A stretch of 64,000 bases of DNA from Yamagishiella unicocca (GCA_003116995.1 BDSL01000172.1:56690-120689), one strand, 5' to 3'; positions 35,474-45,939 are shown, numbered from the stretch's first letter. Program-made: numbers and translations. Notes: a model not told the origin generated them from the letters alone.

Positions 35474-36406
35474 TCATATAATCATAGATGTAAAAAGGTA
35501 GGGCTCCTCTTGGAGCTCTGTAATATCTCCTAATTCTAACTGAGCCGCAGCAGCCGCCTTTGCACGAGCACTCGATGTAGTATCCGCTACAAACTTCTTC
35601 GCATATTTCTTCCGTGCAGCTGCATACTTCGTGCTTCCGATTGGAACACCACGTCGACCACATGTGGTGTCCATACTGTTCTCTAGGGATTCCAGAAAGC
35701 GCTGCATGCTGCTGTTACCAATTGTCGGCCCAACGGCATCGGCCACACTGGGCGCGGCATTCACTGTGTCAGCATCAGCAGTCTCAGCAGTCACTGTAGA
35801 ATTGCTTGTCTTCGAAGTAGTTGCACTCGTCTTCAAAGTAGTTGAACTCGTCTTCAAAGTAGTTGAACTCGTCCTTGTTACCATTTCCGCAGTATTTCTA
35901 TTCTTACTACCAGCCTTAGTGGCCGCTTTTGAAGTGCATGTATCAGACACAGTACATTTCTCAGCGGTCATAACCATGTTAGTACCCGGTGTTGTACATG
36001 TATCAGCATTGGTGTGAACCTCAGTGCTAGTTTCTGCATGTGCTGCCTCCTTGGGCTCTTTGGTCGTCGGGTCTTCATCTTCCTCACTCCCACCGACTCT
36101 CTCGTTAGACATACAATCGAGGTTCTGATACAGTTTGCATTGATGCAAAAGTTTGTCGTACTCTTCAAGCTCTTTATTGTTCTCAGAGCAAAATGTAACA
36201 AAATCAGAAATCTCCGTTATGATGTCAGCTGATACAGAAGAGATATTTGCAAAAACACCGTTCTTGTTCTGTGTGTATGGGACGTCATGTTTTCGTAGGA
36301 TCCTCAATATCTCTTGATGCTCGGTGGGTCCCAATGTTCCAATACGCTCCATCAATGTCTTTCGCGAAGTCATCATATTCCTATCTCTTTTGTCCAGTTT
36401 GTCCAT
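35474..36406 (-). CDS. NET-domain-like protein with Thr/Ser-rich linker
   Basis: 310 residues from an ATG. Residues about 17-85 (LMERIGTLGPTEHQEILRILRKHD, then YTQNKNGVFANISSVSAD and ISDFVTFCSENN) resemble the NET-like domain seen in giant-virus proteins and in eukaryotic transcription regulators, where it binds short basic peptides. A long Thr/Ser/Ala linker with SSTTLKTSSTTLKTS repeats follows. The final 80 residues are basic then acidic (KYAAARKKYAKKF). A transcription or virion role is inferred from the domain only. Confidence 0.6.
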   Translation of the reverse strand: MDKLDKRDRNMMTSRKTLMERIGTLGPTEHQEILRILRKHDVPYTQNKNGVFANISSVSADIITEISDFVTFCSENNKELEEYDKLLHQCKLYQNLDCMSNERVGGSEEDEDPTTKEPKEAAHAETSTEVHTNADTCTTPGTNMVMTAEKCTVSDTCTSKAATKAGSKNRNTAEMVTRTSSTTLKTSSTTLKTSATTSKTSNSTVTAETADADTVNAAPSVADAVGPTIGNSSMQRFLESLENSMDTTCGRRGVPIGSTKYAAARKKYAKKFVADTTSSARAKAAAAAQLELGDITELQEEPYLFTSMII

Positions 36407-36515
36407 TACTATAATTGCCTGACAATGGTATTATATGCGTTTATAGAGAAATCCATCGTCGAAATGTCAAAATTCACAAGCTGTGTATTAGTGTAGTATT
36501 ATATATGTGTGTCCA

Positions 36516-37901
36516 ATGGCATCACCTAACAAATTGAATCCACGTGTTCGAAAGGTCCAAAGTGTAGCAATGGTTGGCGGAGGGTTTAGAGATAGTCTAG
36601 GAAAGGTTAAAGATAAGGTTCGAGGTAGTCTAGATAAGGCTAGAAATAGTCTAGGAAAAGTTAAAGATAAGGCTAGAAATAGTCTAGGAAAGGTTAAAGG
36701 TAGTATAGGAAAGGTTAAAGATAAGGTTAAAGGTTCTCTAAAAAAAAATAAAGGGCCTAAACCATATGATGATGGCAGCATCAGAACTAGTGGATCAGAC
36801 ACAGATAATGGTGACAAATCCGACGATGGTATGAAGCGAAGCAAAAGTGACAAGAATAACATTATCCAATTAACGGGCACATGTGTTAAAAAAACTGCGA
36901 AACTGGTAAAAATCGCCGCTACTTCAATAGTCTCTATAGCACAATTCTGTCAAGCGATTGTCATATTGATCGTCATCATCATCATTGTTGTTTTCATCGT
37001 GATGCTTGTGATGTACTATAGACCTGTCATCCCACTCATTAGCCATTCATATGATTATGACAAGTTCATGGATGATGAGTATTATCCTGAACTTATCAGC
37101 TCTTTAAAGGTCATTAAAGAACATACATTTAGGTTTGGTAGAAAAGTCATGACTGGCGAGTCGTCGAAAATCGTGACGCCGGGAGCATACCCGGGTTCTG
37201 AGACCATTAAGCAGGTACAGGCAGCAGCCGTCAAGCTTCTAGAAGTTGGAGACTTGCAGTTGCAACGGAATCTGCATCTGTATTTTACGCACCAGATGTG
37301 TGTAACAAAACGGGGCGAGACACCATACAATTTGTTTTGCAAATCATCATTCTGCACGGACCCCGAGTTCCGCAAGTCAGCATCCTCACCTGAGCTTATC
37401 GCAAAGATTGCGGTACAGTGGGATGAAGAAAAAGTTGCTGCTTTTGAGGAAAACGTGGTAAAGCCTGTTCACATCCTTCGTGAAGGTTGCAAAAACATTT
37501 CAATAAAAGCATTCGAATCCGCCGATGACATGATGAACAAGGAGTGGTATCAAGTCGATTCATTGACCGCATTTACATGGGTAGCCTCCATTCACAAGTT
37601 GCGAATATTTTTGGACAACTACCATGATCAGATCAGCCTTTCCGCCATGTCCAGGGTCAATGACACGTTTTCGATAAATATTTGGATTATATTTTACACA
37701 CCGTTCATCAAAGACATATTCCAACATCATATTCCAGCCATTTGGAGAAACCTGAATAAGATTAGAATCCAACTATACACAATATGGGATGCTGGCTTCA
37801 AGTGGCTTGGCAAATGGATTATCAATATGCCCTGCCGCATTGTTGCCAAGGCCCAGGGAGAACAGGCAAACAACTGCAACGCCAACTTTCTCTTGCTATA
37901 G
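36516..37901 (+). CDS. Large membrane protein with 11-residue amphipathic repeats
   Basis: About 461 residues from the ATG at 36516; the frame opens at a GTG nine bases before. Residues about 25-80 are repeated SLGKVKDKA(R)(N) units of 11 residues, the periodicity of lipid-binding 11-mer helices and LEA proteins. A strong transmembrane helix is near 150-172 (AIVILIVIIIIVVFIVMLVMYY). The long C-terminal domain of about 280 residues includes several cysteines (HQMCVTKRGETPYNLFCKSSFC). Probably a virion envelope protein; no family named. Confidence 0.65.
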   Translation: MASPNKLNPRVRKVQSVAMVGGGFRDSLGKVKDKVRGSLDKARNSLGKVKDKARNSLGKVKGSIGKVKDKVKGSLKKNKGPKPYDDGSIRTSGSDTDNGDKSDDGMKRSKSDKNNIIQLTGTCVKKTAKLVKIAATSIVSIAQFCQAIVILIVIIIIVVFIVMLVMYYRPVIPLISHSYDYDKFMDDEYYPELISSLKVIKEHTFRFGRKVMTGESSKIVTPGAYPGSETIKQVQAAAVKLLEVGDLQLQRNLHLYFTHQMCVTKRGETPYNLFCKSSFCTDPEFRKSASSPELIAKIAVQWDEEKVAAFEENVVKPVHILREGCKNISIKAFESADDMMNKEWYQVDSLTAFTWVASIHKLRIFLDNYHDQISLSAMSRVNDTFSINIWIIFYTPFIKDIFQHHIPAIWRNLNKIRIQLYTIWDAGFKWLGKWIINMPCRIVAKAQGEQANNCNANFLLL

Positions 37902-37940
37902 ATTTCTAATATTTTGAGTGTTAGTATTAATGTTAATAGA

Positions 37941-39572
37941 ATGGGGAAGAAGGTTGTCAACAGTAGTATCAGCAGTAAGAATATATTCATATCTATCACT
38001 GTTGTAATCATATCGGTCGTGGCTACATTGTTCGTTGTCTATTTCGTCACACCCTCTACAGACGAAGACAGGGAACGGTTTTTAGATGCACCAACTACCC
38101 AAAGCGATAATGCGGGAGATAGGAAGTGTCAGGACTTTGTGCAGGGTATGTACCCCGGGATCCTACCAAATTCGTGTGATATCGATTCTAGCATGTTGCG
38201 AGGAGCAGTGTGCCCTCTGGACATCAGTACCGCCAGTACCAAGGTACCAGGAAGGTGCGTTGTTCCATTGCGAAATGTTCAAAAGCTCCTAAGCCGTGAT
38301 CTTGTGTGGGCCGGCTCACTGATGGACATCACCAGCAAGGGTATCCACTACCTATCCATTCCACGGGCTAGCGGGGGTGGCCGCAATCTTGTGCTTCCAT
38401 TCTACGTCGATGTCATACTGAAACCTGTCTTAGAATACAGCATCTCTCAAAAGGCTAACGGTCAGGATGTACTGTTAAAACCCATTGGAACAGTGGGAGC
38501 AGGAGTTCCTCCTCCACCGTCCCCTGTCAGCAGCAATATGAGTGTCACACGCGACCTGCTTTCACTGACATCTACAGCATCCCTTGACCCATCGCCATCA
38601 GCAGCTACCATTAATGCGGTGACACCGGGCATTGCAGCATTGAATTCAAAGTATGCACCTCCGAGCCCGGCGACTCCCTCTCAATCTCCAATAATAGATG
38701 TAAAACGATATGATCAATGGGCCCTTGTTTACAAGTATGTTGCTCGCAATGTGGTCCCCGATCCTTCCCTGAGATATGTGGACCCATTGAAGCTCATCAG
38801 GCAACAGGATGATGTAACCGGAGATGTTGATCGTGCAAATCCATCTATCAACATGTCCAAGCATAAGTTACCGTTCGTGCACCCAGTTATGGCCCAGCCA
38901 GAGCTGTGGAATTATTTCCCTTTCACACATGCGCGCATAGTTGTTATGAAAAATGACACCATGATGGCCGAGTACATATTCCGGACTTATACCAACGAGG
39001 CAAGCATGTACAAGCTCGACAGGTTGGGATGGCTCACTCCCATGACTTTCGTTTCCGCGAAGTTTGGAAGCCAGGGTGAGACAAAGAAGATTGATGGCAA
39101 GATCAGTGCCGAGAAATTCCCAATTGGGTTCGGCATTGAGGGATCGCCATTGTCAGCAAAGTCCATGTCCATCCTGGCATGGAATATTAGACATGACTCA
39201 TTGTCATCAACTCTTTCGACTTCAAGTTCGACTTCTAGTTCGACTTCAAGTTCGACTTCAAGTTCGACTTCTAGTTCGACTTCAAGTTCGACTTCAACCA
39301 TGAACAAAGATAGTACATGTGATGTAACCTTGACGCCCGGTCTTCTTGTATGCCCTCTAAAGTATCAAGACACTGAATCCAAGTGTTGGGATGTAGCGAT
39401 GGACGGCTGCATCATATCAAGCATTGATGGAAACCCTGTGTCCATTGCATCACTGCATGCACAAGTTACTACAGCAATCACCAAAAGTGCAGCACGCGTA
39501 CCCATCGAGACCATGAATGAGACTTTTAACCTCGGAACACATCTGCTAGTCTACGTTGGTAATCTGACTTGA
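37941..39572 (+). CDS. N-terminally anchored large membrane protein
   Basis: About 543 residues from the ATG at 37941. A transmembrane helix is at residues 15-37 (IFISITVVIISVVATLFVVYFV), followed by a large outer domain with cysteines. A Pro/Ser linker (GVPPPPSPVSS) and an STSSSTSS array (39220-39297) interrupt it. The layout matches the previous gene (single helix and large ectodomain), and the two are only 40 bases apart on the same strand, so they may be co-regulated virion proteins. No family recognised. Confidence 0.65.
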   Translation: MGKKVVNSSISSKNIFISITVVIISVVATLFVVYFVTPSTDEDRERFLDAPTTQSDNAGDRKCQDFVQGMYPGILPNSCDIDSSMLRGAVCPLDISTASTKVPGRCVVPLRNVQKLLSRDLVWAGSLMDITSKGIHYLSIPRASGGGRNLVLPFYVDVILKPVLEYSISQKANGQDVLLKPIGTVGAGVPPPPSPVSSNMSVTRDLLSLTSTASLDPSPSAATINAVTPGIAALNSKYAPPSPATPSQSPIIDVKRYDQWALVYKYVARNVVPDPSLRYVDPLKLIRQQDDVTGDVDRANPSINMSKHKLPFVHPVMAQPELWNYFPFTHARIVVMKNDTMMAEYIFRTYTNEASMYKLDRLGWLTPMTFVSAKFGSQGETKKIDGKISAEKFPIGFGIEGSPLSAKSMSILAWNIRHDSLSSTLSTSSSTSSSTSSSTSSSTSSSTSSSTSTMNKDSTCDVTLTPGLLVCPLKYQDTESKCWDVAMDGCIISSIDGNPVSIASLHAQVTTAITKSAARVPIETMNETFNLGTHLLVYVGNLT

Positions 39573-39795
39573 CTTGATTCAACTTCCATAAATTGTCAAG
39601 AATGTTCTTTTGTTCGTACTTATTTTAAAGTAGACAAAAGCAGCACAGAGGTATCCATATTTGAATCTTTTTGAATCTTTGAATCTTTGAATCTTTGAAT
39701 CTCTGGTATTTATTTGAATCTCTGGTATTTATCAACCTGTCACAAATTGCCGTGTGACATTCTGGCGGCAGACAAAATAATATTGCGAGAATAAA

Positions 39796-40266
39796 ATGTC
39801 GATGCAAGTCGCAAGCAACAACAAGACAACTATCCAGTACAAGTACATCGACAAGGACTCCAGAGTTTACATCGGTGTTATCCCCAACAAAAAAGAGCCA
39901 CGGTCAATCTTTGGAGAGCCGAAACGCATGACATCATCATTCTATTCTGTACCATGGGGCATCACTACAATTGAACAGCCAAGCAAAACTCGTGCAAAGA
40001 AGGTGGCTCGTGTGAGCAGCAACAATGATCAACGCCACCACATCATAGCCACGGAATGTCCACGTGTGTTCTCTGAGAGTGTGATGCTATCAAGTCAACC
40101 AAGCGACGTTAAGGTGGTCGATATCTCGTTATCTGAGTTGAAGCATATGGCATCCGTGCTGTACATGCCTCTTGCAGTAATCTGCAACTCCTACTGCGAC
40201 ATTGCAACACATGATCGAGTCCTTGAAGTATATTACTATAAGCCCGCTGGGCTCTTGACGCAGTGA
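39796..40266 (+). CDS. Hypothetical protein, 156 aa
   Basis: 156 residues from an ATG. Mixed beta-like sequence (TTIQYKYIDKDSRVYIGVIP, DVKVVDISLSELKHMASVLYMPLAVICNSY). A basic patch PSKTRAKKVARV is in the middle. No membrane segment and no recognised family. Tandem GAATCTTT repeats (39661-39700) lie upstream. Confidence 0.55.
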   Translation: MSMQVASNNKTTIQYKYIDKDSRVYIGVIPNKKEPRSIFGEPKRMTSSFYSVPWGITTIEQPSKTRAKKVARVSSNNDQRHHIIATECPRVFSESVMLSSQPSDVKVVDISLSELKHMASVLYMPLAVICNSYCDIATHDRVLEVYYYKPAGLLTQ

Positions 40267-41052
40267 GCATCGATGCTGATCATGTTTTTTTGCTGTTATT
40301 TTGTTTGTCATAATAACGATGTATATATCCTGAAGTATTGTAATCTATTGAAGTCTGGATCCGGATAATGGTGATGTGTGTATGTCACGCAGATAATCAT
40401 TACATCTTGTAAGCACATGATGACAAACAAATGACGACAAATTCATAATAGCCTAATTGATCTTTGTTGTTTGTTGTCATTGTTGTCAGATTGTCAGTGT
40501 CAGTGTCAGATTGTCACCTCAAAAATCAGCATATCTGTCGCCTCAACAAGAATCAACAACAATCAGCTTATCTTGCATATCTTACAAACTCGTAATAGAC
40601 TACTCGTAATAGACTCGTAATAGACTACTCGTCATAGACTACTCGTAATAGACTACTCGTCATAGACTCTACTCGTAATAGACTACTCGTAATAGACTCT
40701 ACTCGTAATAGACTACTCGTAATAGACTACTCGTAATATACTACGTAAAATAGGTAGAATAGGTATCATCTCAAGGTGTGTATCATCATAGGCACGTGGT
40801 AAATCGCACATTTCTAGTCCCTGGTAATCAGATCATTATACACGCCATCGCCTCACATGCCAGACTCCCGCTATTTTCCAGCATATACTTGTTAACGACA
40901 CGGCCTGACCCACCTACATGGTAACAGCAGCACACGCAAAGTGGTCAGTGTTAATCACGCACAGATAGGTCGCCAAACAGATAGGTCTCCAAAGAAACAA
41001 AAACAAAACCGAAATCTTAAGAAATTATGTACTTACTATGCGGGTGGGCGCA
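40267..41052. other. Long spacer with 12-bp tandem repeats
   Basis: About 40590-40742 is an array of ACTCGTAATAGACT units (with CATAGACT variants). TTGTCAGTGTCAG repeats lie near 40480-40515. No credible gene on either strand. It separates two converging genes. Confidence 0.75.
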
Positions 41053-42909
41053 TTACTCCAGATATCCAATCCTCCCAGTGTTGCGAGCCAGGTTGGCCCT
41101 CGTGACTATAATGTCCAACTTCTTCAATAAGCGAATCAGCTTTGGGCTGACGGCACAGAGGTCGTGGACCTTCACGGGATTGAACGAGCCAGTGAAGAAC
41201 TTGTTCGTTTCGCCCTGCTGTGAGTCTGACACCGACGCGATCTCCAGCGTGATGAGCTTCACATTCTTGACGTGCCGCTTGACATTGTCCGGGCGGAGCG
41301 CCGGCGTCGGCGTGGTCGTGGACAAATCGCAACCGAAAAAGATGCTGGAAGCCTTGCTTAGGTCGAGCGGCTTGAAGTTTTCAGTCATGAAGCGTGTGTC
41401 AAGCAGCTCCCACGAGGAGTAGTCGTTCGGGATTAACTTGTTCCTCATGCACGCATTCAACAGCTTGTCCGCCAAGGTGTGCAGCAGCAGTGATGGCACG
41501 CTGATGTCAAGGATGCTCTCCATGGTGTGATTGTTTTGATTCCACAACATGTAAGCACAACGCCTCTTGAAAGCCTTAACAAACGAGTCCGCTTCCAGGG
41601 GAATGTACTCAAAGATTTTTGACCACTTGGACTTGTAGCTCGCCACATCATCATCATCCATGCCCATGACCAGGATGCCCAGACCAGCCATGTACTTCTT
41701 GGTGTACCGGATGACGGCCGTAGTGCTCAACGTGTGGCCGTCAAATAGGTTCCAGCCATTGCGCCATGCGCGAAAGGCCGTGTCATGCGCGCGGAGATCT
41801 CTGCCGTCGAAGAACAGGCGGCACGAGTCGATGTCAAATCCAGCCACGACCTGAGCCGCAGAAGCATAGACGCGGTGGATAATCTGGTACACCATGATCG
41901 GCTTGATAGTAGAACCAGCGAAGATAGTAGAGGGCCGGACGGTAATCGTCGTCACGTGCGCGGACACCTTGATGAATACGGAGACGTCCAATGACTGGTG
42001 TGCCTCAACAATGGCGTTAATCGTGAGAATGACAACCTCGCGCGCACGATCCAAAACCTCTTCCGAATCCTCCGAATCCTCCTCATTGTTCACACCAGCT
42101 CTGCTCGTCCCTATGTTCTTCTTCCCCACGACAATGAATAAGTCCACGTCTCGTGGCTCCACGCCCAAGATCATTGACTCAAGGCATCCACCCGCCAGTA
42201 CGACACCATCTCTGCTGGAAGCCAAAGCTGCCCATGGAAGGTTGGAGCACATGATAACCCTGGCGACGGACTCTGGGTTAACCCGTGATGGATCCGCTAG
42301 GGCCAGATTAGGAGGAGAACGACGCAGCTGTGTCCATCGTGAATCCGGATTCAGCGGGATCAATGGCTCTGCTGCGATGCTGACGCTGTCCATCACGCGC
42401 AATTGTGCCATGCTCGCTGCGGAGCGGCTGTTGTAGAGTGTCCGGCGCTCGTAGAGGTTGCGCATTGTAAGCCACCACAACTGCGGAGAAGTCCGTCTCA
42501 GCATCATGATGTAATTGTCGTGGAGTGGGACATACAGCCCATTGGATGAGTAATCAAAGAGGTGCTCAAACCCCATGAAGGCGATCTCCTTGGAACACTT
42601 GCCAGAAATGAGGTCCATGGACATGTCGCCGAAGACCACGTACATCATGACTTGCTCCATACCCGATTTCTTAAGGTCTAATGTATTGTGTTTGTGTTCA
42701 TCATCAGGAGCATTGGCCCTGCTCCTTTTGACACCGCTCGCTTTTGGCCCCTCTACGCCCATCAGCCTCTCTGAAAGCATAGTCAACAGACTGTTGCTGT
42801 TGAACGCCTCATCAGAGAACGTCTCCTTGAAGCAATTGATGAGATGGGGGTCGAACACCTCCATAAGACTCGAGATGTCATCGTCGGTAATGTGCGCTGA
42901 ATCTGACAT
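41053..42909 (-). CDS. Nucleotidyltransferase-fold protein, paralog B
   Basis: 618 residues from an ATG. Similar along its full length to the 296-2113 protein, with the same MSDS start, the LVLAGGCLES-like and PRDVDLFIVVG metal-site region at about residue 245-265, and CRLFFDGRDLRAHDTAFRAWRNGWN. Its codons are clearly more GC-rich than those of paralog A. The two proteins differ in short Asp/Glu-rich insertions after the metal site. Nucleotidyl transfer is likely because the GG and DxD residues are kept in both copies. The biological substrate is unknown. Confidence 0.78.
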   Translation of the reverse strand: MSDSAHITDDDISSLMEVFDPHLINCFKETFSDEAFNSNSLLTMLSERLMGVEGPKASGVKRSRANAPDDEHKHNTLDLKKSGMEQVMMYVVFGDMSMDLISGKCSKEIAFMGFEHLFDYSSNGLYVPLHDNYIMMLRRTSPQLWWLTMRNLYERRTLYNSRSAASMAQLRVMDSVSIAAEPLIPLNPDSRWTQLRRSPPNLALADPSRVNPESVARVIMCSNLPWAALASSRDGVVLAGGCLESMILGVEPRDVDLFIVVGKKNIGTSRAGVNNEEDSEDSEEVLDRAREVVILTINAIVEAHQSLDVSVFIKVSAHVTTITVRPSTIFAGSTIKPIMVYQIIHRVYASAAQVVAGFDIDSCRLFFDGRDLRAHDTAFRAWRNGWNLFDGHTLSTTAVIRYTKKYMAGLGILVMGMDDDDVASYKSKWSKIFEYIPLEADSFVKAFKRRCAYMLWNQNNHTMESILDISVPSLLLHTLADKLLNACMRNKLIPNDYSSWELLDTRFMTENFKPLDLSKASSIFFGCDLSTTTPTPALRPDNVKRHVKNVKLITLEIASVSDSQQGETNKFFTGSFNPVKVHDLCAVSPKLIRLLKKLDIIVTRANLARNTGRIGYLE

Positions 42910-43519
42910 TCCGTAAGAAAGATGAGCTGATAAGTTACCCGAGTTCTTGATAGAAACAAGATCAGTTATTGATAAGTTGTCATGACCATGACACAGGGTT
43001 CCGAGGTAATAATGTATGTATATACAATATTGTATATATACACATCTGCAGTGTTACAATACGACTCATCGTACTAAGAAGTCGTACTGAGATTCATGAC
43101 AATTTTTTGGATTCATGATTCGTTGGATTCATTAGATTCATGATTCGATTCATGATACGGATCCATAGACCACATCCAAAACTTTCACATTGACAGACGC
43201 AACTATTCGTATGCATACTTTGGAGTTATTGCTGGAGTTTGTTGGTATTATTTGGAATTATTTGGAGTTATTTGGAGTTATTGTCATTTGTTGTCATTTG
43301 GAGTTATTGTCATTTGTTGTCATTTGGAGTTATTGGTTGAAATGTTTGGAGTCGTTTAGTTGGAGTCGTTTTGGAGTCGTTTAGTTGGAGTCGTTTTTGG
43401 AGTCGTTTAGAGTCGTTTGAAGTTGTTTTGGAGTTGTTTTGGTTTGGAGTTGTATGTGCTGGAGTCAGTCCAGATTTTTTCGGTATGGTCAGTAGACTCA
43501 GAATCTAGGGAAATAACGA
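42910..43519. other. Spacer with TTGGAGTCGTTT repeats
   Basis: About 43220-43465 has overlapping repeats of TTTGGAGTTATTGTCATTTG and TTGGAGTCGTTT. TATATACA words lie at 43018-43040 and GATTCATGATTC repeats near 43105-43160. No gene seen. Confidence 0.7.
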
Positions 43520-44878
43520 ATGGTACAAATGGTACAACAATCATACCATACACTCAGTCGTGATGGTGTTGGCAAGAACGAAGAAACGAAAATCATAGAC
43601 ACTTTTCATGCTGATGTTAATGACGTTAATGATGATGATGATAATGATGATGATAATGATGATGATAATGATGATGATAACGAATTTAGTGATGTTAGTG
43701 ATGATGGTGTTGAAGTGAATGAGGATGGAGATGTGGTCGAAGGGTTTATCATAGGCAAACTTTTCAAGATCATCTTCAAGCCCATATTTAGCTTTATCAA
43801 AGCTGGCTTTGGCCTCATAGGCAAGTTTGTGATGCCCCTCATCAGTTTTTTTCTGAACGTCGCGATGATGGCAATCCTGATTGGTAAGTTGGCTGCCAAC
43901 TTTGTCAAGAACCCCTTCATGACAATTTTCAAGATCATCATGCTCATCGGAGGAATAATGTTATCGATTGTGCTCCTCCTGGGATACATCTTCCTCATGC
44001 TGGGCCTGGCACAGGGCACTGGTGCAGTTTTATCCCTAGTTGCAGCAACCATTATATGCAGCGTACAGACATTGCTTTTACTCATTCTATGGCTCATCGC
44101 AACATTGGTCTTTATCGTAATATGGATCTTGAATATCCTCACAGGAGGGATGCTGACTTTTCTCATGCGGTGCGAGAACCAACCGGATGCATGGTATACA
44201 CAGCCTGGTTATGGTCAGGGTAATGAATACAAACGATTCTTCCTGTGTTTCATGCCTTGCTCATCGGGCTGGAAGCGCATCTTTGGAGGCGTCTGCCGGA
44301 AGCAGCAAAAATCATGTCCAGGTTTTTGCCCCCAGCAAAACATATATGGCTACTTTGCAGATTTGCAATCACGCGCCAGGATTAACCCATACATATTTGA
44401 TGAGCACCTTCCTGATACGAGGTTCTACAATTTGAGGCTTGATGAGAAGCAAACCGTCATCCTGAAGACACTGAGTGAAAAGAAGTCCTTCCTAGGGAGT
44501 TGTTCCTCTAAACTCTCAGATTTTGATTTCATGAACAAACACATTTGTACCAATCTGGATAACCTTGACGATAAAATTTACACCAAAGAGCACAAGTCCA
44601 GAATGCGTGCAATGTGTCGACAGGTATTCTGTGACTTTACGGTCTCGCTGGAAGGTGGTGGTAAGCCACTCGCTACAGAACACATCAACTCGGGATGCAA
44701 GTGGTGCAAGGACATCGCTGAACCTCCTCAAAATGAATCATTCCTAGGTGATGATGCGGCAAAAGAGTTCTTAGTCTGCCTTCTCATGCTAATTATCGGT
44801 ACAGTCTCGTGCTTCTTGATTCTGACAGTCCATGGATACATGGACATACCAATACACACACACCACCGCCTCCCATAA
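43520..44878 (+). CDS. Conserved multi-spanning virion-type membrane protein
   Basis: 452 residues from an ATG. The N-terminus has a DDDN repeat array. Between about 75 and 215 there are roughly five hydrophobic helices (for example IIMLIGGIMLSIVLLLGYIFLML). The C-terminal half is cysteine-rich: RCENQPDAWY, FFLCFMPCSSGWKRIFGGVC, SCPGFCPQQNIYGYFADL. I recognise this CENxPdaWy...CP-FCPQ pattern from conserved membrane proteins of mimivirus and phycodnavirus relatives. A last hydrophobic helix is near the C-terminus. Its biochemical role is not known. Confidence 0.7.
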   Translation: MVQMVQQSYHTLSRDGVGKNEETKIIDTFHADVNDVNDDDDNDDDNDDDNDDDNEFSDVSDDGVEVNEDGDVVEGFIIGKLFKIIFKPIFSFIKAGFGLIGKFVMPLISFFLNVAMMAILIGKLAANFVKNPFMTIFKIIMLIGGIMLSIVLLLGYIFLMLGLAQGTGAVLSLVAATIICSVQTLLLLILWLIATLVFIVIWILNILTGGMLTFLMRCENQPDAWYTQPGYGQGNEYKRFFLCFMPCSSGWKRIFGGVCRKQQKSCPGFCPQQNIYGYFADLQSRARINPYIFDEHLPDTRFYNLRLDEKQTVILKTLSEKKSFLGSCSSKLSDFDFMNKHICTNLDNLDDKIYTKEHKSRMRAMCRQVFCDFTVSLEGGGKPLATEHINSGCKWCKDIAEPPQNESFLGDDAAKEFLVCLLMLIIGTVSCFLILTVHGYMDIPIHTHHRLP

Positions 44879-44900
44879 TCCAGTGAATCGATGAGTGACC

Positions 44901-45701
44901 CTATTTTCCATGCGCATTTCCAGTCTCGTTCGACAGCACGTCCCCGAAAGTGTTTGCGGCGGCGCCCAAAATCGCAAAATCCACAAACTCGACGCATGCA
45001 CACATTTCAGTCCAGAAGTCCACGTCATTCAACACATCTCGGAAGATCTCCGCCACATGACGCACAGGACACCCAAACGCCCCGCATCCAAGTGCCCCGC
45101 ACACCACCGAGCAGTGACCGTGTTTGGCCGCCGTATGAAATAAAAGTCGCACCTTGAGCTTCATGAGGGCTGCATCATCACTGTTAAAACGGTGATCCCT
45201 CTCCAGGCGCGGCATCTTGATCGCCGGCAAGGCCAAGAAGGACAGTCTTCGAGGCTCAAGTAGTGGCGCATATCCGCTTTCTTCTGTATCCAATAAGACT
45301 GGCACATTGTGCGCACAGAGGGCTTCCTCGTCTTCGATAGGGTACATTTCTGGACGCAAGAAAGCAAATAATGCTGTGCGGCGAAATAGAGATTCTTCTT
45401 GCATGCCGGCACCGGCAAAGACGCATCCACCTGGTTGTTTTGCGTCTGCAAAGATCAGGACGAGGGGGTTGAGAGGGTTGACCTCGGGCGATAGCGCCGC
45501 CTCGAGTGTATCGCATTTGTGAACACGGACTCGCGGCGGCCTGACCAGGGTGCTTGCCGTGCGATGAATCGCTGTTACATCTGTGATACATCGCTGTATC
45601 TTTTCACGTGTCACACGACACTCCTCCTGTGCGGATAACCTGAGAGAGAAATTCAACATTTCGGACAACGCTCTGTCACGAATTTCACCATGGGTTATCA
45701 T
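44901..45701 (-). CDS. PARG-like macrodomain protein (TIGR02452 type)
   Basis: 266 residues from an ATG. ANAKQ-like FADAKQPGG at 85-92, followed by FAGAGMQEESLFRRTAL (96-110), matches the GG...QEE catalytic signature of the bacterial/microbial poly(ADP-ribose) glycohydrolase-like family. GALGCGAFGCPVRHVAEIF later matches its ALGCGAFGNP-x-x-VA motif. E102 and E103 correspond to the catalytic pair. These enzymes remove ADP-ribose from proteins, so the viral copy may counter host ADP-ribosylation; that role is inferred. Length fits the family. Confidence 0.88.
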   Translation of the reverse strand: MITHGEIRDRALSEMLNFSLRLSAQEECRVTREKIQRCITDVTAIHRTASTLVRPPRVRVHKCDTLEAALSPEVNPLNPLVLIFADAKQPGGCVFAGAGMQEESLFRRTALFAFLRPEMYPIEDEEALCAHNVPVLLDTEESGYAPLLEPRRLSFLALPAIKMPRLERDHRFNSDDAALMKLKVRLLFHTAAKHGHCSVVCGALGCGAFGCPVRHVAEIFRDVLNDVDFWTEMCACVEFVDFAILGAAANTFGDVLSNETGNAHGK

Positions 45702-45939
45702 GATGACTTGATCCTGTAGAATGCGAGCCTATGAACACTTATGTCTTGGTCAATGTCTTGGTCAGCGTTGGCACCGTAATGTTTTTCGTCAAAAAGACAT
45801 TACGCCAAAGGTTGTGTTTTCCTGAATTTCTTTGATACATATACTGTGCTCTGCTGGTAAGTGGTAAATGAAAACTGTAAAAAATTGAACTCTGGGTGAG
45901 TAGTAGAAAGAGAAGGCCAGATAACAAAGACAAAGGAAT

